From NCBI GenBank assembly GCA_965222765.1, contig CBDCVG010000059.1, positions 62,001 through 126,000 on the forward strand: 64,000 bases of DNA, in the 5' to 3' direction. This DNA comes from Caldora sp965222765 (GTDB taxonomy: Bacteria; Cyanobacteriota; Cyanobacteriia; Cyanobacteriales; Coleofasciculaceae). Under the pieces are notes generated by a model. That model saw only the letters and a list, made by a program, of their open reading frames with translations. It ran no database searches and was not told where the DNA came from. Position numbers and translations under genes: made by a program. Below, one piece after another: positions 44,943 to 53,452 of this stretch. The stretch's first letter is position 1; the number at the start of each line of letters is the position of its first letter.

Positions 44943-45029
44943 AACAGGTAGAAGTATGAAGGATGAAGTCTCCAATAAATTTCTGGTCAATCTTGATTAA
45001 TCTAGTGATAGACTCCTTTCATCCTTCTT

Positions 45030-46271
45030 TTAGGCCAGCCATTCTAGAACCGCATCTTCTTTAGTATTGGTATTACGAGATGGCGTCTCGCGATTGAATT
45101 TCATATGGATAGAACGAGTTTGCTCACCATCTGCTGCTACTGCCATGATGGGGTAGTCAATCAAACCATCTTGGAAGGACATCTGGAAGCGGAAAGTACC
45201 ATCAGGGTTGAGTTGGACAGGACGTCCGCCAATGGTAACTTTAGCATCAGGTTCGGTTGCACCATAGACAATTAACTCAGCATCAGCAACCAACCAGAAC
45301 TTGCGAGGGCGCATTGGAGGCATGGAAGCGGAGAAACCAACACCGGACATGCCTACACCAGACATGTTCAAACCAGACATTGTTGGTACAGCCCACATCC
45401 CCACACCGGAGGGGAAGACATAGGAGCTGATTGCTTGTTCGGGAGCCATAGAGCCTGGAACGTGATGCATGGAACCAAAAAGAGAACCAGCAATACGCTG
45501 AGCTTCAGCAGATTGAGCCATGTCAAAAATTTCCCCGTAGATCGGGTTGTCTGCTGCACCCGCACCTGCCATGCGTCTGCTGGGAGGAACAAGTTCGAGG
45601 AAGGTTTTACCACGCAGTTCTTCTTCCCAACTGACAGTGATGAATTGATCGTCAACCCAGTCACTAGGGTAGACGGGAGGAACATGTACTTGTGCAGAGC
45701 GAGCTAGAACCAACCAACGTCCATCAGCACAGCGATAACCGATATCCACAATATAATCGCGATCGCTCACAGGTATGGGCAGATACCATTCTCTTGCTAG
45801 CTCATCAGTAGGATATTCCTGAATGCTATGAGGGCTTTGGTAGTCAAGATTGACATCGGTGGCATCATAAATCCGCAAAGCTAGCTGTTGTCCTCCCTGA
45901 CTCCGCAAGCTTTCCTTATGCTCATTGGGAATATCCCAATAAGTGTAAGCCCATTGCGGATCACGGGGCATCAAGACAATCCGACTTTCACCGTAGCCTT
46001 CGGGTAAGTCAGCTAAACCCTCATCTACAGAAGCAAGGGTAGCACCTTCGCGATCTTCTTGACCTAATTCAAACTTTGCTGCTTCCACTTCCGGTTGTGC
46101 CTCCACTGTACGAGATAGGGTGTTCGAGATGTTTGTATGTTGTACGTTTTGAATTTCCGCTAGCAATTGCGCCTTGCGCATCCGACTGTAACGGGAGATG
46201 CCGTATTCACTAGCGACTTTGCGTAGTTGCCGCAAAGTCATTTCTTCTAAGGGTGGACGTTCTTTTGCCAT
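45030..46271 (-). CDS. DUF4912 domain protein with Rho-N-like head
   Basis: A 413-residue soluble protein. It begins MAKERPPLEEMTLRQLRKVA; the frame extends five codons further up but this ATG is preferred. The first 45 residues form a Rho-N/SAP-like helical module (LRKVASEYGISRYSRMRKAQ), then DUF4912 (about 95-200: LMPRDPQWAYTYWDIP, LALRIYDATD), and a C-terminal beta-rich domain (about 330-400: PDAKVTIGGRPVQLNPDGTF). The linker between is rich in Gly/Met/Ser (SGLNMSGVGMSGVGFS). Function is unknown. The Rho-N-like head may bind nucleic acid (inference). A strong terminator follows. Confidence 0.88.
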   Translation of the reverse strand: MAKERPPLEEMTLRQLRKVASEYGISRYSRMRKAQLLAEIQNVQHTNISNTLSRTVEAQPEVEAAKFELGQEDREGATLASVDEGLADLPEGYGESRIVLMPRDPQWAYTYWDIPNEHKESLRSQGGQQLALRIYDATDVNLDYQSPHSIQEYPTDELAREWYLPIPVSDRDYIVDIGYRCADGRWLVLARSAQVHVPPVYPSDWVDDQFITVSWEEELRGKTFLELVPPSRRMAGAGAADNPIYGEIFDMAQSAEAQRIAGSLFGSMHHVPGSMAPEQAISSYVFPSGVGMWAVPTMSGLNMSGVGMSGVGFSASMPPMRPRKFWLVADAELIVYGATEPDAKVTIGGRPVQLNPDGTFRFQMSFQDGLIDYPIMAVAADGEQTRSIHMKFNRETPSRNTNTKEDAVLEWLA

Positions 46272-47075
46272 AAGTATGCTCTCCAATAATTAGGATTGAA
46301 GGTATTTAACGCCTGATGAATTCAAGATTTTGGTCGTCGGGCAACACATCCAATGGTTCAGAGGAAGCAAACTTTCAACTTGAGTTAATCACCGGCTTTG
46401 ACTGGGATTTTCAGTCGATCATCTGCAGTGCGCAGTGGTGGTACTTTAAGCTTGAGAGCCTTAGTAGCACGCTTGCTAATAGAGATGACTGGGAGTGGAT
46501 CACCGTTCATACAAGTATCTGGTAGCGATCCAGCCTCTAATGATTTAGTGAAATGCCAAAAGTTAGCATTTCTTTGGGATCAACTATTAATATATGTAAC
46601 GAAAATCTTCGGGTTAGATCAAGGGGTCAATGAGTTGATTTTTGGTCAATTGACGAATTTATAGGCTTGCTGGGGATCGTTATGTCATGATTGCATAACA
46701 TTTGCTCTTGCGGGGATCAGAGTTTCTTCGGCTTGTGTTGGGTTAGTGAAGCCCCCAAAGTCAAAATTTGATGACAAATCAAACCAAATCCATCTTGAGA
46801 ACTGGAGTTTTTAGACCAAGACTTCTAAATCCCACCTCAATCCTGAAAAAGAAAAACTACGGGTTCCAGCCTAGACTTGGTTTAGCTAGATTCGGAGATC
46901 AGACTGTTCGCTTTACCCCTGATTCGGTGCTAACTGGCAACATCCCTATGGTTCCGATCCCAAAAAGCCGGATGAGGGGGCTTTGCATTCGTTTAGTCAC
47001 CCTGCCTGCCTAAGTGCCATTCGGCTATATCAGTTATAATAAATGTATTGACAAACGTATATATTTTAATTTATT
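46272..47075. other. gene-free region upstream of brnT
   Basis: About 800 bases with several short frames but no recognisable protein. TATAAT at 47035-47040 and TTGACA at 47048-47053 lie just before the brnT start and could be promoter elements, although their mutual order does not fit one promoter. The rest may be decayed mobile DNA. Confidence 0.45.
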
Positions 47076-47393
47076 GTGAAAATACAGGTAACTGGTTTTG
47101 ATTGGGATACAGGCAACAGAGAGAAGATCCAAAAACACGGTATGACTATTGGTGATATCGAAGAATTTTTTCGTTCTCACATTCGTTCCGTTACTCCTGA
47201 TATAAAACATTCCGAAAGTGAAGCTCGTTTCCTTGCTGTAGGTATTATGCCGCCAAATGATCGCCCTGTTTTTGTGGCTTTCACTATGCGTGGTGATTTG
47301 ATTAGACCAATTTCAGCTCGTTATATGCACGAAAAAGAAGCGAAACTATATAAGCAAAATGAACAAAATGACACTTCCAAAGATGACTACTGA
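47076..47393 (+). CDS. brnT: BrnT family toxin
   Basis: A 105-residue protein with a GTG start. GFDWDTGNREKIQKHGMTIGDIEEFF is the BrnT N-terminal pattern, and RPVFVAFTMRGDLIRPISARYM contains the C-terminal strand with the ISAR(Y)M motif typical of this RelE-like RNase toxin family. BrnT cleaves RNA and is neutralised by BrnA. It overlaps the antitoxin gene by 35 bases. The C-terminal tail (YKQNEQNDTSKDDY) is longer than usual. Confidence 0.9.
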   Translation: MKIQVTGFDWDTGNREKIQKHGMTIGDIEEFFRSHIRSVTPDIKHSESEARFLAVGIMPPNDRPVFVAFTMRGDLIRPISARYMHEKEAKLYKQNEQNDTSKDDY

Positions 47394-47634
47394 CAAGGAA
47401 GCTGAAAGCCTTCTTGAGCGTGATCTATCAGAATACCTTGAACCTGAAGCTTTTCGGGAGAACTTCGTTCCTACTTCATTTGAATTTCTCCCTAAAGATA
47501 CGACAATCAACCTTCGTATTTCTACTGAACTCTTGAGCGCAATTAAGGCATTGGCTAAAAAAAATGGGGTGGCATACCAGAAGTTTGTCAGGCAGGTGCT
47601 TGAAAGAGCTGTAAGTGTAAAAGAGAACATTTAG
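47359..47634 (+). CDS. brnA: BrnA-type (CopG/ribbon-helix-helix) antitoxin
   Basis: A 91-residue protein. The C-terminal 45 residues (TINLRISTELLSAIKALAKK, then GVAYQKFVRQVLERAV) form a ribbon-helix-helix DNA-binding domain; the N-terminal half is acidic and probably binds the toxin. The start lies inside brnT. As in other BrnTA systems it should repress its own operon. A terminator follows at 47703-47727. A later ATG (MTLPKM) would shorten it slightly. Confidence 0.85.
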   Translation: MNKMTLPKMTTDKEAESLLERDLSEYLEPEAFRENFVPTSFEFLPKDTTINLRISTELLSAIKALAKKNGVAYQKFVRQVLERAVSVKENI

Positions 47635-47702
47635 AGCTGATCTCAATCAATCCCTGGTCAAACCCACATGGCTACCCAGAAAAACCATAACTACTCATTG
47701 AT

Positions 47703-47727
47703 CCCTAGCGAAAGCTGGGGGTTTTTT
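47703..47727 (+). terminator. Rho-independent terminator of the brnTA operon
   Basis: Stem CCCTAGC/GCTGGGG with a GAAA tetraloop, followed by TTTTTT. Confidence 0.88.
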
Positions 47728-47909
47728 GGTGAGGTGATGAAGTAGATCCCAAAACTGAAATTAGATCCGACAATTCAATCGTAAGCAGTTGATCCAGATT
47801 AGCCAACATATAAATTAGCCAAAATATAATCTTCAGCACAACTGAGGGTCACAAATAAAGATCTTGATGTTAAGCGCTCAAGATCCATTCCACAATCTTG
47901 CAGATAGAG

Positions 47910-48369
47910 TAAATAGGGCTTGCTGCATAAATGTGGAAGCTATGCCAGACTTTGCTTTCAATCATTTTTTTCGAGCCCAAGTGCAAGGAAATGGTATCTT
48001 TTTCAGGCAAAAGAGTTTGCAATGCTAAATCGGCGCAAGCTCCCCAGTCTGGAAGTTCTAATGGGTGTGTGGATAGATAAGCCCAGTGAGCTAAGGTAAA
48101 AGCAATTGTTGTCCTCGCCTGCCCAGGTCACATACTTGGCGACCATCTGCTAATTTACGATTGTAGCGCACCCCAATAATGGCAGCATAACGACGTTTCC
48201 CCACACCCTTAAGGAAGGCAGCACTGCCGAAGGCCGTATCAGCGAGTATGATCACCTGTAGCCAAGGCCTTCTCCCCTTTGCTGTATAGTTATTGAGTTG
48301 GTATGCTGTCGGCATCAAGCTTATCAGACTGTAGACTAGGGTTTGGGCGTGTACAAGAATGGTTTCCAC
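47910..48369 (-). pseudogene. decayed IS transposase remnant (IS4-like)
   Basis: Two fragments of one transposase in different frames. The upstream one (48091-48369) reads VIILADTAFGSAAFLKGVGK and RRYAAIIGVRYNRKLADGRQ, a DDE transposase core. After a frame change and apparent internal deletion the C-terminal part reads LAHWAYLSTHPLELPDWGAC and DLALQTLLPE. The sequence then runs into AGGGCTTGCTG at about 47917, which resembles the IS ends near 57890. The N-terminal half is missing, so it cannot transpose. The family name is a guess. Confidence 0.7.
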
Positions 48370-48506
48370 TGTTCTTGCATCTTTTCTATTACTTCACGCC
48401 TTTTTCTCTCATCAATTGGTATCCACAACAAGACGAGCATTTGTACTGGTGCAAGATCTGAGTATAATTAATGTGAATTAGGGTCAGTGCTTGCAAGACT
48501 TAACAG

Positions 48507-50816
48507 TTAATAGACACTTACATCTTTAATAAACCACTGACCTTCTTGGCGCACTAAGTCATACCGTACTCGCAAATTTTCATCATAGGATTCAGCTTGG
48601 CTCAGTTGACCATTTTGAAAGAAAGAGCCAACTTCCTTAACAGCGGCATCTACCGTAGCTTGATCTGGATTAGCATCACTGGTATTAACTGAGTTAACTT
48701 CAACTTCGTGCTGGTACTGCCAGTAAGAACCACTTTGCTTGGTTTCTTCAGCACGTTGCTGCCAAGTAGACAAACTCGGATTCACTAAGATTTTAGCTAA
48801 TTGCTCAACTTGGTGTTCTGTACCAAGAGCACTATTTTTGATAGACAGCCAAGTTTGAATCACTTGCTTAGCGGTTTCCTCTGTCAAAGGACCTTCTAGA
48901 GCACTTATTTGACTGTCTGGCTCAGGAATTTCTACGGGAGGCTGCTCTAACTCTACTTGTGCTTGCTCTCCCTCTAGTTCCGGTGTCCTGCGTCCCATTA
49001 AAGGTCCAATCAGAACTAGACCAAGGACTCCCAATCCTATCAGAACAAGGAGGGTAGGTAATAGTGAACGCTTATTTTTTGAGAAAGGCTTAGATTTCCT
49101 AGATATCAGTTGCAGATTGCCAGGTGTTAGACTATCGAGACTTTCCCCACCACTAGATGGCTCTGGAACTACGGAACTCTTTCCTGTAGAACTACTTCTT
49201 TGTTGACGCTGTTGATGTTGTGGCTTTTCTGTAGGGAAGCCTGTTACTTTCGAGTCTTTTACCGTTGGTGTCGGAGCAATCCTTTGAGCTGTGGGCATAT
49301 TTGAGACGCCTGATACTGCTGAATGCTCGGCAGTATTACCCAAGTTTGTAGTCCTACTAGCTGTAACAGTAGCAGGCTCACGTGTCAACTGTGAAGCAAT
49401 AGTTACTGGTTCATTAATATTTAGTGGCAATTTGTTTGTTGTTAAGGTTTTGTTACCAGTAGCTCCCCCTGAGGGTACTGTAGTTACATAGGCTTTTTTT
49501 TGAGATTCCACAACGGCCCATTCATTATCCGCTTCCCCTGTTGAATCTGACATATTTTCTAAATATGCCTGGACCTGTTCATCTGCAAAGTATTCTTTTA
49601 AAGATGCCTTTTGGTCAGCTAGGTCTCGGAAATGGGTAAATACCGAATTTTGTAACCAACGCTCTCCGTAGAGGCACAATCCTGGTAATAAGTCTGGAGC
49701 TCCTTGAGAATGTTCACGAATAAAGGCAAGAGGCTCGTACTCCTGACTCAGCTCTAGTGCTTTACTTGCTTCTTCTGTTTGACCTAAGAGTAGGGCACAT
49801 ACTGCTTGTTCTAGATGGACGTCCTGACGTTTGCTCAAGCGCATCAGTAGTTGTTTGCCACGAGCAATTAAGCCAGGTTGTCTTTGGGCAAATCCCCTTG
49901 CTAGTAAGGCGTACACTGCTAAGTAAGTGGCAACAGCTGAAGGACGACGAGCTTCTGTTTCAAACAGAGTTTGCTGTTCCGCAGCACTCAGATAACCCCG
50001 CAACTGCTGCATAAAGCGGAGAAAGTCATCAATTCCTAATCCTGACTGATCATCACCATTACCATCAATTCCTCCACGCTCCTGTAGTATATCTTGCAGC
50101 AAGCCTAAGCCATTGCGCCTTTCACTAATATTTTCGTCGGGTAGGGCTAATAGTTCCAGAATACGATAAGGACGAAGTTTGTAGAGATCTACCTGAATTT
50201 CTCCTCGGACACTGGGAAATAAACCTTCTGTTAGAAGTAATTCTTGACCTGTCTCTAGGGAAGTAGCCGCATTTTCATAGTGGCCCTGCTGCCACTGCTC
50301 TCGACCAAGTTCCAAGCAGCCCAGTGCTAGAGTTAAAATAATGTCAGCTCTAATTAACTGTGGATCCCCTAAGCGTCCCTTATCCAAGCTAATGCTGTTG
50401 CTACCAGTTAGATAAGGTTGCCCTAGTTTCAGTACTAGTTCGTATTCCCCAAGTTCTTGAAGGATAAGTAGTACGCCAACAAATTGCTCATCTTTGATTT
50501 CGATACTGGGGGTATGGGAGTCTACATTAGAGTTAGTCACGACTCCCTGACTAGAGCGGTTCACTCCTAATGCTTGCTCTGGATCTTGGTCATAAGTTTT
50601 GGTCAAAAAATTATTATCATAGGCAGAGCGCTGTTCAGACTCAGAAAGAATCTCGTAGGCTTCGTCTAGGAGTTGTTTTCGAGAGGCGATCGCTGCTTCG
50701 GAATACTCTCGGCGCGGCAATTGCAAGGTGCGATCGCGATAGGCTTGGCTAATTTGTTCAGCAGTAGCCTGGATCGGTAATCCTAAAATTCGGTAGTAAT
50801 CGAGCGGAATTCGCAC
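48507..50816 (-). CDS. ftn2: cell division protein Ftn2/ZipN (ARC6 homologue)
   Basis: A 769-residue protein. The N-terminus is a J-like domain without the HPD motif (LDYYRILGLPIQATAEQISQ, then DEAYEILSESEQRSAYD). A long helical repeat region follows (about 95-430), then a Ser/Thr/Pro-rich linker, one TM (about 598-618, LLPTLLVLIGLGVLGLVLIG) and a C-terminal periplasmic domain (about 650-769: TEETAKQVIQTWLSIKNSAL, VRQEGQWFIKDVSVY) of the ARC6/IMS type. Ftn2 anchors FtsZ at the division site. The size and order of domains match the family. It is divergent from pdhA. Confidence 0.95.
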   Translation of the reverse strand: MRIPLDYYRILGLPIQATAEQISQAYRDRTLQLPRREYSEAAIASRKQLLDEAYEILSESEQRSAYDNNFLTKTYDQDPEQALGVNRSSQGVVTNSNVDSHTPSIEIKDEQFVGVLLILQELGEYELVLKLGQPYLTGSNSISLDKGRLGDPQLIRADIILTLALGCLELGREQWQQGHYENAATSLETGQELLLTEGLFPSVRGEIQVDLYKLRPYRILELLALPDENISERRNGLGLLQDILQERGGIDGNGDDQSGLGIDDFLRFMQQLRGYLSAAEQQTLFETEARRPSAVATYLAVYALLARGFAQRQPGLIARGKQLLMRLSKRQDVHLEQAVCALLLGQTEEASKALELSQEYEPLAFIREHSQGAPDLLPGLCLYGERWLQNSVFTHFRDLADQKASLKEYFADEQVQAYLENMSDSTGEADNEWAVVESQKKAYVTTVPSGGATGNKTLTTNKLPLNINEPVTIASQLTREPATVTASRTTNLGNTAEHSAVSGVSNMPTAQRIAPTPTVKDSKVTGFPTEKPQHQQRQQRSSSTGKSSVVPEPSSGGESLDSLTPGNLQLISRKSKPFSKNKRSLLPTLLVLIGLGVLGLVLIGPLMGRRTPELEGEQAQVELEQPPVEIPEPDSQISALEGPLTEETAKQVIQTWLSIKNSALGTEHQVEQLAKILVNPSLSTWQQRAEETKQSGSYWQYQHEVEVNSVNTSDANPDQATVDAAVKEVGSFFQNGQLSQAESYDENLRVRYDLVRQEGQWFIKDVSVY

Positions 50817-51025
50817 AGTCTACTTTCCCAGTACAGAGCAACTGATTTAACATATATTAGCCAACAGCCTACTAACTAGAGCTACTGTAGTTACTGAACT
50901 GTCAACTCCATAACAAAAGCAACTTAGACTATTCTTTAGCTTCTGGTTGCTTTCATCTGCTACTAATTCTAGCAATGTTTGCAGGTTATTCTCATAATTG
51001 TTACCGCAAGGATACTACTAAACCG

Positions 51026-52057
51026 ATGGTTCAGGAACGAACTTTACCCAATTTTAAAATTGCTTCCGGCACGATCACCAAAGAAGAAGGATTACTCCTA
51101 TACGAAGATATGATGCTGGGGCGCTTGTTTGAGGACAAATGCGCTGAGATGTATTACCGGGGCAAAATGTTTGGTTTTGTCCACCTTTACAATGGTCAAG
51201 AAGCAGTGTCAACTGGTGTGATTAAGGCAATGCGTCCAGATGAGGATTTTGTCTGCAGCACCTATCGCGATCATGTTCATGCTTTGAGTGCGGGAGTGCC
51301 AGCACGGGAGGTGATAGCAGAGTTATTCGGCAAAGCGACTGGTTGTAGCAAAGGGCGTGGTGGTTCGATGCACCTGTTTTCAGCTCAACATAATTTGTTG
51401 GGAGGTTATGCTTTTGTTGCGGAAGGAATTCCTGTTGCTACAGGTGCTGCTTTTCAAAGCAAATATAGACGAGAGGCTTTGAGAAATAGCAATGCAGATC
51501 AAGTAACTGCTTGCTTTTTTGGTGACGGAGCCTGCAATAACGGTCAGTTTTTTGAATGTTTGAATATGGCAGCCCTTTGGAAACTGCCAATTATTTATGT
51601 TGTCGAGAACAATAAGTGGGCCATCGGGATGGCTCATGAGCGAGCAACATCCCAGCCGGAGATTTACAAAAAGGCCAGTGTATTTGGTATGGCTGGCGTA
51701 GAAGTAGACGGAATGGATGTTATAGCAGTACGATCTGTAGCTCAAGAAGCGATCGCTCGTGCTCGTGCTGGAGAAGGTCCTACCCTAATTGAAGCTCTTA
51801 CCTATCGCTTCCGAGGTCATTCTTTAGCTGATCCCGATGAACTTCGATCCCAAGAAGAGAAAGAATTTTGGTTCACTCGCGATCCCATCCAAAAATTGAC
51901 CGCTTACCTCACAGAACATAATCTCGCAGACTCTGAGGAACTCCAGACAATCAAGCAAAAAATTCAGGATGTTATTAATGAGGCTGTTGAGTTTGCAGAA
52001 TCAAGTCCTGAACCTGATCCTAGTGAGTTACGCCGCTACATTTTTGCTGAGGATTAA
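51026..52057 (+). CDS. pdhA: pyruvate dehydrogenase E1 component, alpha subunit
   Basis: A 343-residue protein starting at MVQERTLPNFKIASG; an in-frame ATG 51 bases upstream is less likely. Family motifs: YRGKMFGFVHLYNGQEA, STYRDHVHAL, the phosphoregion-like GRGGSMHLF and the TPP-binding GDGACNNGQFFECLNMAALW...ENNKW. It decarboxylates pyruvate with TPP as part of the pyruvate dehydrogenase complex with a separately encoded beta subunit. The other subunit genes are not in the window, as is common in cyanobacteria. A hairpin terminator follows. Confidence 0.97.
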   Translation: MVQERTLPNFKIASGTITKEEGLLLYEDMMLGRLFEDKCAEMYYRGKMFGFVHLYNGQEAVSTGVIKAMRPDEDFVCSTYRDHVHALSAGVPAREVIAELFGKATGCSKGRGGSMHLFSAQHNLLGGYAFVAEGIPVATGAAFQSKYRREALRNSNADQVTACFFGDGACNNGQFFECLNMAALWKLPIIYVVENNKWAIGMAHERATSQPEIYKKASVFGMAGVEVDGMDVIAVRSVAQEAIARARAGEGPTLIEALTYRFRGHSLADPDELRSQEEKEFWFTRDPIQKLTAYLTEHNLADSEELQTIKQKIQDVINEAVEFAESSPEPDPSELRRYIFAED

Positions 52058-52071
52058 TTAAAATAATTGAG

Positions 52072-52100
52072 CCAGAGGAGAGGTCGATCCTCTGGTCTTC
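52072..52100 (+). terminator. terminator hairpin of pdhA
   Basis: Perfect stem CCAGAGGA/TCCTCTGG with an eight-base loop, starting 15 bases after the pdhA stop and followed by a weak TCTTCC tail. Confidence 0.7.
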
Positions 52101-52198
52101 CCTAGGGATAAAGTCCTTTGATTCTATATTTTTTTTTATATGTTAAGATAATTTAATGTTTAATCAAAACATCATATATATAGGCAAGGTAATATCAA

Positions 52199-52549
52199 CT
52201 AAGTTGAGACTAAATTATTTACTTCAGGGGGAGACCCAAAAGACTGAATTTGGTATTTAACGAGATTGGCAAGATCTTGGAGTTGGGCTATTGCTTCTGC
52301 ACCTTCAAGCTTCATGAGTTCTCTATCATCTCGCATTTCAGTCCATGTAATACCATAATCTGACACCAAAAATCTAATCAGATGGTTATCTCCTAAACTA
52401 ACCATAAAAGAGGCACTATTCATTTGACCGCCACAGGTATAGCAGGAAGCTAAATAGCCTCTTTTTTCTAGGACAACTGCCAAGGCTTGAAGATTCATCA
52501 CCAAATCTTGGACAAATTGACGGTGTTGCTCTGCAAGTCTTACAAACAT
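52199..52549 (-). CDS. DUF1815 family protein
   Basis: A 116-residue soluble protein. FVRLAEQHRQFVQDLVMNLQ, then VLEKRGYLASCYTCGGQMNS and FLVSDYGITWTEMRDDREL match DUF1815, a cyanobacterial family of unknown function. The two Cys in CYTC might bind metal or be redox active. It converges with pdhA. Confidence 0.85.
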   Translation of the reverse strand: MFVRLAEQHRQFVQDLVMNLQALAVVLEKRGYLASCYTCGGQMNSASFMVSLGDNHLIRFLVSDYGITWTEMRDDRELMKLEGAEAIAQLQDLANLVKYQIQSFGSPPEVNNLVST

Positions 52550-53154
52550 ATTTATACTCCAAACACTAAACTAAAATTTCTCTTCTTTATCACTGCTTCA
52601 TGAGCTAAACATCTGATTGGGTCAGATGTCTCTTCGGCATAGGCAAATCCTTTAAAGTTAGGATTTATCCAGACTGTTTAGCAGCTCATTACTAGCTTAA
52701 CCTGCTCAAGAGTTCTAGTGATGTATCAGTAACAACACTCAGTAAAACTTTCCTGCATCCTATATCTTAATTATTTTTTTAGGTTCTACCTAAAGATGGA
52801 CTTACAGGTTAATATAAGCGTCTGGAAAGAGTTAATTTAATAGGTAAGATTATTTTTGAAAGGGTTGAAGTAACAAGTTTTCAGACATTGTCAAATATAT
52901 CCAGCTTACTTAACCAGGCACTGAGCAACTCAGCAATTAAAAAACTCATCAGCCAAACATCTAAAGATAATGAAAGTCTATATATTCATAACAAATTGTA
53001 CTCATAATTTAAATAAAACCCCAGATACAGCTTTATGTTATACCTGGGGAAATATTATTTCTGAGTAGCAGCAAGATATCGAGTTACAGGTTTTGGATTC
53101 GGTATTTTTGCAACAATGAGATACTCTTGCAATTAACCTGGCTGGTTGAAGATG
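52550..53154. other. gene-free region
   Basis: About 600 bases, AT-rich, with no supportable gene. It contains the promoter of the DUF1815 gene and the terminator of the DUF2839 gene at 53011-53049. A 32-codon frame starting at 52970 overlaps the terminator and is not credible. Confidence 0.5.
53011..53049 (-). terminator. Rho-independent terminator of the DUF2839 gene
   Basis: On the minus strand the stem CCCCAG/CTGGGG, extended by TATA pairing, is followed by TTTTATTT. It lies about 105 bases after the stop codon. Confidence 0.75.
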
Positions 53155-53367
53155 CTAATAGACTTGCCACCAACCAAATGCCGGTCCAATAAACCGGATT
53201 GTCAGCCATGAGATCACAACAAGACCAATACCAATCCAAGCACCTCTAGTCGTCCATTTGACAAATTGCTCCCCTTGACTTTTGGTAATCGGGAGCCAGG
53301 GAAAAATATTTTGCTCTTTACCGTACTGCTCTCCAAGTGCGGTTTTACGACGTTTGGCTTCACCCAT
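53155..53367 (-). CDS. DUF2839 family membrane protein
   Basis: A 70-residue protein that starts MGEAKRRKTALGEQYG, the DUF2839 signature; a TTG two codons further up is unlikely. It has one TM helix near the C-terminus (about 45-63, GAWIGIGLVVISWLTIRFIG). The basic N-terminus is probably cytoplasmic. DUF2839 is restricted to cyanobacteria and its role is unknown. It lies 86 bases downstream of the helicase-like gene in the same direction. Confidence 0.85.
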   Translation of the reverse strand: MGEAKRRKTALGEQYGKEQNIFPWLPITKSQGEQFVKWTTRGAWIGIGLVVISWLTIRFIGPAFGWWQVY

Positions 53368-53452
53368 GATCAATTGCCTTGACTAGATGCAACTGATCAT
53401 AACGCTGTTGGTGCTAACTCGTCGCAGTATTATCCATTCTTAATACTTGATC

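Larger units (their letters stand above)
44474..45029. other. gene-free region with a palindrome and a terminator
   Basis: About 555 bases with no supportable gene. It holds the upstream region of the TpsB gene, the 28-base inverted repeat at 44795-44822 and the DUF4912 terminator at 44914-44942. Confidence 0.55.

Noticed and set aside
46316..46664. Two short plus-strand frames (69 and 88 codons)
   Set aside because: They overlap each other in different frames, match no family I know and lack clear ribosome-binding sites.
46768..47013. 81-codon plus-strand frame
   Set aside because: Composition looks random and no family resemblance or ribosome-binding site is visible.
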